Source: Gemmataceae bacterium (lineage in GTDB: Bacteria > Planctomycetota > Planctomycetia > Gemmatales > Gemmataceae). From it: a stretch of 64,000 nucleotides of DNA. Shown here piece by piece: positions 56,935 through 64,000 of this stretch (position 1 is the stretch's first letter; every line of letters begins with the position of its first letter). The DNA lies in NCBI GenBank assembly GCA_022842245.1, contig JALHPZ010000004.1:1-64000 (forward strand), read 5' to 3'. The translations under genes were made by a program, and so were the position numbers. The notes under the pieces were generated by a model. That model made no database searches and was not told the origin of the DNA. It saw nothing but the letters and a program-made list of their open reading frames with translations.

Positions 56935-59124
56935 TTACCCTTGGACCGGCATGCAGACCTGCTCGAGCAGCCGTTCGCACTTCTCCTGAATGACATCCGC
57001 GAGATTGGGGATCGGTGTTCCCTCCGGCAGCGACTCCCGCACGGCCGCGAGCCATCGCGGGAAACTGTAGACCATCGCGAATGCATCGATCGTGACCGCT
57101 TCCAATCGGGCATGGTGGCCGCGCTTCTGCGAGTCGCCCCACAGGGTCTTGCTCTTCCCGGTCAACGACAGATCGTCTTCGGTCCGCATCAGAATCAGGT
57201 GGTCCACAACGGTCGGCTGCACGTCCATCGCGGCGAGCTTGATCTCCAGATCCTTCGGCTTGCCCGGCCCCTTGGCGAGAAACAGCCCGACGCCGACCTT
57301 CCACGGCTGGCCATCCTTGCAGGCCCAGTGCGCGAGCGAGACAATGCCATAGGTCGGGTGATCGCCATAGCTCCATTCGGGCACGACGTGTTGGAGCCGC
57401 CAGGGGCCGACCTTGACGCCGTGTTCGTGGCACGTCGCGAGGAAGCTCCCCAGCGCGGCCTGGAGTTCACGCGTGGCCCCGGTGAGCGCACCTTCCGGTT
57501 CCAGTTTGCGGCGGGCCGAGCGGAACTCCGTCTCCCACAAATCCACAAGCGCCGCCGGGGACAGTCCGGCCCGGGACATTTCCACGGACGGTACCGGTTC
57601 GGCCGTCACGATCTCGGCCGTCTTCACGCTCACTTCGTCATCGAACCCCAGCAGGGCGCTTACGCGGTTCGAAGGTTCTTCGAACGAAACCCGTGGTTCC
57701 GGGAGAAGCGGCACGGTATCGTCCGCGAATGCCCCACGAACAATGTTGGCAACGGGTTCGACACGAGTCGCCGTATATTCGTCCGAAACGATGTGATCGT
57801 AAAGATGGCGGAACTGCTGCAACATGTCCCGCAACGTGGGTTCGGTGCGGGCCGCCTGAACGATCTGTTCCTCACTGAAGGGATAGATCGAACTGTGCCC
57901 TTCGTGCACCGAGAGTTGATCGAGTACCGGCCGAAGCCGCGCTTCGACCACCCGGCGCACGAGATCCGCCGGCGGGGCTTCGAGCCGTAAGGTTTTGACG
58001 GTCCCGTGTCCGGGGACATGGACCGGATTGTTCAGGCGATCCTGGATGTAGCCATCCAGCGACGGAACGAATCGGTTCCAAAGACCCCGTTCGGCGAAGA
58101 TCAGAAAGCAGAGGCCATCGATCTGGTGCATGACCTGGACGATGCCCGCGAAGAACGCTTCGGCGACGCGATGGCAGTCGTCGTTCCGGCGAGCCAAGAG
58201 CAGGTCTTCCAACTGGTCGAACGCGACGACCACGGGGATCTTCCGCTCGCGGAGCAACTGCATCATCACTTTGAAAAGCGCGAGTACAAGATCCTGACGC
58301 GTCGGGCGGACCTGGAAGTCGATTTCGGTAAAGCCGAAGGTGAGGAAATTCGCGAGTTCGCTCTCGTCCTTCAAGAGCACGGCCTTGGCGAACCCGGCGA
58401 TGACGCTGCGACGCATAAGCCCGGTCGCGCTATGCGGTTCGGTCTTTTGGGTGTGCGCGACGATGAGATCGTAGGCGCGTTCCGGTGTCAGGCCCGCATC
58501 GGCGATCGCCTGGCGCACGGGCAGGGCGCCAGGCTTGCCGAGGGAATCGGCCAGCCATTCGCATCGCTCGGCCGCCTGCGCGTGACCGATGCCGAGGCGC
58601 CGCGCCCAGCGTCCGATGCCCGGCGGGGGAAACAACTCGACGCGTTCGTCGCCCGTCAGGCCGCGCAATGCGCCGATCAGCGAGCCGCGAATCAGGTATT
58701 CGCCGATGTACTCCAACGGCCGGGCGCCCTTCTGCTTGCCGCCGCCGAGCAATGTATCGACGATCTGGAAGAGCAGATATTCCAGAAACTCGGTGTCCTT
58801 CTGGAAGACGCCGGGCGTGACGAGTAACTGCCAGGCCCCGCCGGCACCGTGCTTGATGCTGTGAAGCAAGTGGGTCTTGCCCGCGCCCTTGTTGCCCAGG
58901 ATGGGCACCACTTCGCTGTGGGTACCGATGTCGTTCCGGTATTGATCGATGATCGCGTGCAGGAGTTCTCGCTCGGTGGCGAACAACTCCGGAACGTGGA
59001 AACGGCTGCAAACGTCGTCGTCCGGATTGCGGGCGAAGTAGTTGCGGAACGGATTCCCGGCGAGCTTCAAGGTTTCGCGCGTCGTACCGGTCGCGAGATG
59101 GCCGAGTGTCGCGGTCGCAGTCAT
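56935..59124 (-). CDS. P-loop AAA-type ATPase of a two-gene module, unknown function
   Basis: The 729-residue protein has Walker A GNKGAGKTH (77-85) and Walker B PVVVAFDQLED (297-307), with a HDxx-type segment HQIDGLCFLIFAERGLW after it. This is the order of Orc/KAP-like AAA proteins. The C-terminal 220 residues (from about LSPAALVDLWETEF) form another domain with WKVGVGLFLAKG and VDHLILMRTEDDL, which could be a nuclease-like fold, but no catalytic triad is clear. The ATG at 59122-59124 has AAGGAGGAT in front. The gene follows the winged-helix-like gene by 28 nt. A defence or DNA-maintenance role is possible but unproven. Confidence 0.85.
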   Translation of the reverse strand: MTATATLGHLATGTTRETLKLAGNPFRNYFARNPDDDVCSRFHVPELFATERELLHAIIDQYRNDIGTHSEVVPILGNKGAGKTHLLHSIKHGAGGAWQLLVTPGVFQKDTEFLEYLLFQIVDTLLGGGKQKGARPLEYIGEYLIRGSLIGALRGLTGDERVELFPPPGIGRWARRLGIGHAQAAERCEWLADSLGKPGALPVRQAIADAGLTPERAYDLIVAHTQKTEPHSATGLMRRSVIAGFAKAVLLKDESELANFLTFGFTEIDFQVRPTRQDLVLALFKVMMQLLRERKIPVVVAFDQLEDLLLARRNDDCHRVAEAFFAGIVQVMHQIDGLCFLIFAERGLWNRFVPSLDGYIQDRLNNPVHVPGHGTVKTLRLEAPPADLVRRVVEARLRPVLDQLSVHEGHSSIYPFSEEQIVQAARTEPTLRDMLQQFRHLYDHIVSDEYTATRVEPVANIVRGAFADDTVPLLPEPRVSFEEPSNRVSALLGFDDEVSVKTAEIVTAEPVPSVEMSRAGLSPAALVDLWETEFRSARRKLEPEGALTGATRELQAALGSFLATCHEHGVKVGPWRLQHVVPEWSYGDHPTYGIVSLAHWACKDGQPWKVGVGLFLAKGPGKPKDLEIKLAAMDVQPTVVDHLILMRTEDDLSLTGKSKTLWGDSQKRGHHARLEAVTIDAFAMVYSFPRWLAAVRESLPEGTPIPNLADVIQEKCERLLEQVCMPVQG

Positions 59125-59152
59125 TGTTGATCCTCCTTGACGGTCGTTGGCT

Positions 59153-59857
59153 TCAGCGGGCGCTGGCGTAGTAGGCGACATTGTGACCGGCCATCAGGGC
59201 GTACGCCGGTTCGGGCACGGTGTAAAGCGGGCCGGTCCATGGATGCAGGTAGATGCGGCCGGTTCCATGCAACTCCCGCAAGGCATCGTGGAACCGGCCC
59301 ACGGTACACTCCGGTCGGACACACGCGATGGCACGATACAACTCTGGAAGCGGGCAATCGCCTCCGGAGTCCGATCGCCAATCGGCCAGATGGGCCAGGA
59401 TCGACGGTGCCAACTCGTTCGCGTTCAATTGCGATTCCGACAGGCGGTTGACCGGAACCGCGACGCGAGCGGCATCGACATGAGGAATCACCGCGGCCAC
59501 GGACGTGCGGAGTCCTTCGAGGTTTCGGGCCATTCGCTCGGCCGTTTCCAGAAGGCCGCGAACCTGTTCGCTCCGTTCTTCCAGGACCCGAACGAAATCC
59601 TCGAGGATTTTTTTCGGATTCCCATTATCGGCGAGATGCCGTAGCCCCCGTTCGGTGATCGTGCACAACTCGCGGGACGGTCCGGGGATCGTTTGCAGCA
59701 TCCGTTCGTCCAGACAGCGTTTGGCGGCGGCCTTGCCCACGGCCGTTTTGGGGAACAATCCCGGCTCCACTTTCGAAGCGTAGGCCGATACCCCGGCCGG
59801 TTCGGCCGCGGCGCGCGCCAGCGCGTCCAGGATCAGGGGCGTCTGTTTGTCCGTCAT
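59153..59857 (-). CDS. winged-helix-like partner of the ATPase
   Basis: The 234-residue protein has an N-terminal helix-turn-helix-like region (AVGKAAAKRCLDERMLQTIP, LCTITERGLRHLADNGNP), a central helical part (FVRVLEERSEQVRGLLETAERMARNLEGL) and a C-terminal second winged-helix-like region (LPELYRAIACVRPECTVGRFHDALREL) ending GPLYTVPEPAYALMAGHNVAYYAS. It probably binds DNA or the ATPase. The ATG at 59855-59857 starts the conserved-looking protein. The 132 bp to the divergent gene at 59990 should hold the promoter of the module. I do not recognise a named family. Confidence 0.75.
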   Translation of the reverse strand: MTDKQTPLILDALARAAAEPAGVSAYASKVEPGLFPKTAVGKAAAKRCLDERMLQTIPGPSRELCTITERGLRHLADNGNPKKILEDFVRVLEERSEQVRGLLETAERMARNLEGLRTSVAAVIPHVDAARVAVPVNRLSESQLNANELAPSILAHLADWRSDSGGDCPLPELYRAIACVRPECTVGRFHDALRELHGTGRIYLHPWTGPLYTVPEPAYALMAGHNVAYYASAR

Positions 59858-59989
59858 GCGGGACGAAATTATCCCGAACCGGCCCGCGACCGCAAGCCCG
59901 ATCGTGCAACCGCACCAATCGCGGTGTCCTCGACCTTCGCGTTCGATTACACTGAACGCGGACACTCCACCCACACGGTTCCATCGCCC

Positions 59990-60586
59990 ATGACGACGAC
60001 TTGCGCGCTCGCCGATCACGACAAGGCCGTGTTGGATACCCTCAAGGACGTTCACAACCGTGGGGCCGAGCTTTACAACGTCGGCGATCACGCGTCGGCG
60101 TTCCGCCTGTATCAGGGCGGATTGATCGTCGCCAAGCCGTTCCTTGCCCACCGACCCCAGCAACAGGACACGATCCAGGAAGGCCTCGAACAGATCGACC
60201 GGTCTCAGGCCGAAGCCAAATTGAAGGCGTTCCGACTTCACGAGGTCATTGATCAAATCCGCTCGGAACTAAAGGCGGCGCTCAAACAGCGATCGGACCG
60301 CGAGCGCCCCGCCGAAGCGGCCGTATCGGGAATCATCGGGGTAACGGGACAGCCGACCGCGGACGTGGCGATTTCCTTCATTCCGGCACGGACGACCAAA
60401 CCGCTGGCGACGGCGCGGAGCGAACCCGACGGCCGGTATCAAATCGCCACGACGCTGCCGATCGGCGCGTATTTCGTCACGCTGGTCGGCCCGGGCGTGC
60501 CGGAGTACTACGCCAAGCCCGATACGACTCCGCTGAAGGCCGATCTGAAAGCCGGAATCAATTCGCTCCATTTCGACGCGATTTGA
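59990..60586 (+). CDS. carboxypeptidase-regulatory-like domain protein
   Basis: The 198-residue protein has an N-terminal helical part (LADHDKAVLDTLKDVHNRGAELYNVGDHASAFRLYQGGL) followed by a beta-sandwich of carboxypeptidase-regulatory type (VSGIIGVTGQPTADVAISFIP, RSEPDGRYQIAT, IGAYFVTLVG). No signal peptide is seen. Proteins with this layout are common in Gemmata-like genomes with no assigned role. The ATG at 59990 fits. It converges with the GNAT gene with directly adjoining stops. Confidence 0.8.
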   Translation: MTTTCALADHDKAVLDTLKDVHNRGAELYNVGDHASAFRLYQGGLIVAKPFLAHRPQQQDTIQEGLEQIDRSQAEAKLKAFRLHEVIDQIRSELKAALKQRSDRERPAEAAVSGIIGVTGQPTADVAISFIPARTTKPLATARSEPDGRYQIATTLPIGAYFVTLVGPGVPEYYAKPDTTPLKADLKAGINSLHFDAI

Positions 60587-61000
60587 TCAGTCCGTTCCGC
60601 GGGCAATCCAACACGAATCGTGCGGCGTCATTCCAATGTGCGGATAGTATTCTCTAGCCCGGGGCGCCGCCAGCAGCACGAGCATCGATTGCGAACCGGC
60701 CGCCTCGTGCGTCCGCCGGATCAATTCCCGCCCAATCCCTCGCCTTTGATAGGCCACATCGACCGCCAAATCGGACAGGTATACACAGTAGGAAAAATCG
60801 GTGATGGCACGCGCCACACCGACCAACCGGCCGCCGCTCCGGGCGGTAATGATGAGGTCGGCGTGTTTCAACATCGCTTCGATCCTCGCCAAATCATGAA
60901 CCGGCCGCCGTTCCGCCAGCGTGGAGCGCACGAGTACGTCGATGAACTCGTCCGTTCCGAGGTTTGGTTCCCGCCGGTACTCCGGCTTGGAATCAGACAT
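60587..61000 (-). CDS. GNAT-family acetyltransferase
   Basis: The 137-residue protein has the acetyl-CoA-binding motif [22 protein letters not shown] (Q/R-x2-G-x-G/A) and the end motif [12 protein letters not shown]. The substrate is unknown. Its ATG overlaps the upstream gene by 8 nt, so it is the last gene of a coupled operon with 60993-61400 and 61397-62095. Confidence 0.93.
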   Translation of the reverse strand: MSDSKPEYRREPNLGTDEFIDVLVRSTLAERRPVHDLARIEAMLKHADLIITARSGGRLVGVARAITDFSYCVYLSDLAVDVAYQRRGIGRELIRRTHEAAGSQSMLVLLAAPRAREYYPHIGMTPHDSCWIARGTD

Positions 61001-61400
61001 CGGGAATCTCCAATTCCTCGATTGGGTCGGCGACGGGTTTCGGCGGTGGCGGGATCGTCACGTTCGCGAAGACTTCATCTAGTTCCCGCACGACACCTAA
61101 CAACGACGCACAGGCCATCTCGAAGTTGGTGTGCGGGGAATACTCGCGGAAATGGTCGCGGAAATAATTGGCCGCGCGGCGAATCTTGCCGACCTTTCCC
61201 TTGATCCGCCGGAGGAACTCGGGAATGTCGCCGCGCTCACGGGCCGGCTCGGCTGCGCGGATCGCGTCGAAGAGCGTGCGCGGCACGTCCAGCATGTCCG
61301 CGCTGCCCTGGATCTCCTCGGCATGCTTCAGAAACGTCCGTACCATCCAGGCGTGCGCGAGGATCGCATTCAACCGCTCGACCGCCGCCTCCGTCGTCAC
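60993..61400 (-). CDS. small helical protein, unknown function
   Basis: The 135-residue protein is helical and charged: [71 protein letters not shown], with a Pro-rich tail ([18 protein letters not shown]). The GTG start (61398-61400) forms a GTGA overlap with the stop of the upstream membrane-protein gene, which fixes the start. No family is recognised. Confidence 0.7.
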   Translation of the reverse strand: MTTEAAVERLNAILAHAWMVRTFLKHAEEIQGSADMLDVPRTLFDAIRAAEPARERGDIPEFLRRIKGKVGKIRRAANYFRDHFREYSPHTNFEMACASLLGVVRELDEVFANVTIPPPPKPVADPIEELEIPDV

Positions 61401-62095
61401 GACCCGGCCCCCGGCGCGACGGCGGGTTTCGCCGCGGGCTTGTTCGCTTCCGCCGCTTCCTTGGAGTACAGCACGAGGAAGGTGCCCACGGCCACCAACA
61501 AAATCCCAAGCGGCAAGTGCCACGATGGCACGGTGAAATCGAAGTGCATCGGTTCGCCGGGCTTCGGGTGCCACACCAGACTCAGCAACGTGTTGACGAG
61601 TGGCGCGAGGCAGAAAATCAACGGAGCGATGTAAATTCGATACGATGCGAGATACTTGAGGCGATCGGCCTTGAACCCGGCGAGTTCAGATTCCAGTTCG
61701 GATTTCCGCACCGCGTCCGGTTCCGCATCCAGTTTCGCGGTGAGGGCCGACACGCGATCGTCGAATTCCACCTTCGCGGCTTCCGTGGCCTGCTTGCTGG
61801 CGAATATCACGCAAATCGCCCCGATCGCGCCCATCACACCGGCCAATCCGCTGAAGACGAGACCGTTGAACTTCCACACCGGCTGATCTTCCGAATTGGA
61901 AATCATCAGCACGACCGGAATCACGACCGCCATCACGAAATACGCAATGCCGACGCAGAGGATGGAGGCCAATCGCCCACCGATGGTACCCGGCTTCGTC
62001 GTCAGTTCCGTGCCGCCGTAAAAAATGATCGGCACGTAGGTACCCCAGGCCAGTCCGGCAATGATCACGTAGACCCACCACGGCAAATTCGTCAT
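61397..62095 (-). CDS. multi-pass membrane protein, unknown function
   Basis: The 232-residue protein has about six hydrophobic segments: WWVYVIIAGLAWGTYVPIIF, RLASILCVGIAYFVMAVVIPVVLMI, LVFSGLAGVMGAIGAICVIF, YIAPLIFCLAPLVNTLLSLVW and LPLGILLVAVGTFLVLYS, with a cytoplasmic charged helix (about 105-145) between them. The layout is transporter-like (DMT fold possible), but no signature is present. The tail is Ala/Pro-rich. It opens the three-gene overlapping operon. Confidence 0.8.
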   Translation of the reverse strand: MTNLPWWVYVIIAGLAWGTYVPIIFYGGTELTTKPGTIGGRLASILCVGIAYFVMAVVIPVVLMISNSEDQPVWKFNGLVFSGLAGVMGAIGAICVIFASKQATEAAKVEFDDRVSALTAKLDAEPDAVRKSELESELAGFKADRLKYLASYRIYIAPLIFCLAPLVNTLLSLVWHPKPGEPMHFDFTVPSWHLPLGILLVAVGTFLVLYSKEAAEANKPAAKPAVAPGAGS

Positions 62096-62149
62096 GGTTC
62101 AATGGCTCCGAGCGGTTGCGAAGCGATAGTGTATCGGGCAAAGCGTCGG

Positions 62150-64000
62150 CTAGAAGGCCGAACGGGCCGGCGGCACGAGTGCGCGACGCACCACAGTGCG
62201 CAGATCGTCGAATCGATAGGGTTTTTGCAGAAATCCGGCGAGTTTGTGTCCGATGGCGGCCACGGATTGTTCGCTATAGCCGCTGGTCATGACCACTCGG
62301 GCGTCGGGATCGAACAGCAGCAGCTCCCGTAAGGTCTCATCGCCATCCATCAGGGGCATCGTCCGATCCAGCAAGACTAGGTCGATCGGCTCCCTCGCGG
62401 AACGGTAGACCTCCAGGGCGGACCGCCCGTCGGAGGCGGTGAGTACCGAAAAGCCCATCGTCTTCAACATTTGCCGCGCCAGTTGTACGATCGACGCTTC
62501 ATCGTCGACCACGAGCACGGTGCCTCGACCACGCCAGAGATCGGTTGTCCGCGATGGTTCAGCCACATGATCCATTTCACGAGTCGTGGCCGGAAAAAAG
62601 AGACGGAACGTGGTTCCGCGACCCGGTTCACTCTCGCACTGAATGCCGCCATGATGGCCGCGAACAATGCCGAGGACGGCCGAGAGGCCGAGTCCGCGAC
62701 CCGTGAACTTGGTCGTGAAGAACGGATCGAAAATCCTGGATCGGGTCTCCGCCGTCATCCCGGCACCGGAATCGGCAACTTCCAGAACTACATATCGTCC
62801 CGGCTGCAACGGCGGATCCGCGATCACCCCCGCCAGCGCCGTGGAGTCACACTCTTGGCTCGCGGCCGTGACGGCGATGGTGCCATCCCGATCGCCGATC
62901 GCTTCCGAAGCGTTGATCACCAGATTCATAACGATTTGCCGAATCTGGGCGGAATCGGCTTCGATCGCCGGCAAGCGAGGGTCGAAATCGAAGCGAAGCA
63001 CGCATCGCTTCGAGATCGAAATCTGCAGCAAGCGAGCCATGTCCTCGATCAGATTCGAAAGGACAACGGGTTCGACCACGAACGTGCCTTTGCCCGAATA
63101 GGCCAGCATCTGCTTGGTGAGATCCGCGGCCTGGCGGGCGCCTCGCACGGCTTGCTCGATCAAATCGCCCACGGTCGATCCGGGCGGAAGTTCCCGGCGC
63201 GCGAGATCGCAATAACCGAGGATGCCGGTGAGCAGGTTGTTGAAATCGTGTGCGATGCCGCCCGCCATGACGCCGAGGCTCTCGAGCTTCTGGGCATGGC
63301 GAAGTTGATCCTCCAGTCGTCTGCGGTCCTCCTCGGCCTTTTTGCGGTCGGTGATGTCCTCAACGACGGCGATATTCAGGGACGGCGGTTCGCCGGGCCG
63401 CCACATCGCCGAAACGTTCAAGTTCACCCAACGGATCTCGCCGTCGGGCCTGAGATAACGCTTTTCCAGGGAATATTCGCGAACTTCGCCGGAGACGAGC
63501 CGCGCCAGCGCCCGAGTCGAGGACTCGCGATCGTCGGGGTGAGTGACCGTCGCGAAATCACACGCGCGCAGTTCCTGTTCGGAACGGCCGAGGATCCGAC
63601 AATATCGCTCGTTCATACGGACGAACCGATTGGTCCGCACGTCGAGTTGGACGACGCCAATGGCGGCCTGTTCAAAGATCACGCGAAAGCGTTCTTCGCT
63701 CTCTCGAAGCGATTCTTCAGCGAGCGTGCGCTCGATGGCGATACTCGCCAACGTGGCCGCAATACCTATAGTTTCGAGTTCGGTCGGAGTCGGCAACCGT
63801 GGTTGGTCGTGGTAGATCGCAAACGTCCCCAGCACCCGACCGGTCGACGAGAGAATCGGCTCGGACCAGCAGGAGCGCAATCGGGCGCGTTCGGCCAATT
63901 CGCAAAAGGCCGACCAGAACGGATGGGATGGAATGTCTTCGACAATGACGCGCCGGCCGGTGAATGCGCACGTTCCGCAGGAGCCAACGTTCGGACCGAT
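62150..64000 (-). CDS. hybrid sensor histidine kinase, GAF-PAS-HisKA-HATPase-REC (5' partial)
   Basis: The visible 616 residues continue past the window edge. At the edge there is the end of a GAF domain ([29 protein letters not shown]). A PAS domain follows ([43 protein letters not shown]), then HisKA with the phosphoacceptor histidine in [13 protein letters not shown], HATPase ([36 protein letters not shown]) and a C-terminal receiver ([11 protein letters not shown], aspartate in [18 protein letters not shown]). It senses an unknown signal and phosphorylates its own receiver. The coding frame is open to 64000. Confidence 0.95.
   Translation of the reverse strand: MGPNVGSCGTCAFTGRRVIVEDIPSHPFWSAFCELAERARLRSCWSEPILSSTGRVLGTFAIYHDQPRLPTPTELETIGIAATLASIAIERTLAEESLRESEERFRVIFEQAAIGVVQLDVRTNRFVRMNERYCRILGRSEQELRACDFATVTHPDDRESSTRALARLVSGEVREYSLEKRYLRPDGEIRWVNLNVSAMWRPGEPPSLNIAVVEDITDRKKAEEDRRRLEDQLRHAQKLESLGVMAGGIAHDFNNLLTGILGYCDLARRELPPGSTVGDLIEQAVRGARQAADLTKQMLAYSGKGTFVVEPVVLSNLIEDMARLLQISISKRCVLRFDFDPRLPAIEADSAQIRQIVMNLVINASEAIGDRDGTIAVTAASQECDSTALAGVIADPPLQPGRYVVLEVADSGAGMTAETRSRIFDPFFTTKFTGRGLGLSAVLGIVRGHHGGIQCESEPGRGTTFRLFFPATTREMDHVAEPSRTTDLWRGRGTVLVVDDEASIVQLARQMLKTMGFSVLTASDGRSALEVYRSAREPIDLVLLDRTMPLMDGDETLRELLLFDPDARVVMTSGYSEQSVAAIGHKLAGFLQKPYRFDDLRTVVRRALVPPARSAF

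Noticed and set aside
56935..59857. BREX system
   Set aside because: No PglX, PglZ or BrxL-type genes flank the ATPase; only the general AAA layout is similar.

Overview
The window is GC-rich bacterial chromosome and looks like a planctomycete of the Gemmata group (Gemmataceae). The signs are three gene pairs of the planctomycete cytochrome-linked families (DUF1592 with DUF1552, and two DUF1549/DUF1553 with DUF1501 pairs), a secreted protein with the N-terminal LEARDVPA-type anchor motif, a member of a paralogous family that is very numerous in Gemmata-like genomes, and a MoxR-DUF58-BatA cluster of planctomycete type. Housekeeping genes are thiC, clpC, asd, truA, aroA and a murQ-kinase fusion.

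Layout. 1-4102 is accessory DNA: a small AT-rich membrane-protein gene, a 5'-truncated RHS gene, then a 1.46-kb segment bounded by a direct repeat of the 3' part of tRNA-Phe(GAA), with the intact tRNA at 4030-4102. 4152-6290 holds a lipoprotein gene and thiC, which has a clear TPP riboswitch and a perfect 26-bp inverted repeat in its leader. 6413-20944 is one long plus-strand run: a thioredoxin/PDZ protein, then MoxR ATPase, DUF58, BatA-like VWA protein, a second VWA membrane protein, a large membrane protein, a Lys/Glu/Ala/Gln-rich coiled-coil protein and a squalene-cyclase-like repeat protein. A four-helix-bundle gene flanked by 17-bp inverted repeats sits inside this cluster between moxR and DUF58. 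20959-27668 (minus) has the DUF1592/DUF1552 pair, a beta-helix protein and a polysaccharide deacetylase. 27759-34800 (plus) has a giant TPR protein, a HEAT-repeat protein and a small unknown. 34574-40856 (minus) has a DUF1549/DUF1501 pair and clpC with a good terminator. 41177-56886 (plus) has a two-part propeller surface protein, a DUF4331 protein, a TPR protein, asd-truA-aroA, an EF-hand protein, the third DUF1549/DUF1501 pair and murQ-kinase. 56935-64000 has a two-gene module of winged-helix-like protein plus P-loop ATPase, a small carboxypeptidase-regulatory-like protein, a three-gene overlapping operon ending in a GNAT acetyltransferase, and a hybrid sensor kinase cut by the window edge.

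How the genes work together. The MoxR/DUF58/VWA genes probably form one envelope-associated chaperone or assembly system. Each DUF15xx pair is tightly spaced and probably makes one exported complex. Asd, AroA and TruA are an ordinary biosynthesis and RNA-modification run. The best candidates for something new are the mobile-looking four-helix-bundle cassette with its word-like inverted repeats (related sequence recurs inside a DUF1549 gene), the winged-helix/ATPase module at 56935-59857, and the tRNA-Phe-bounded island.
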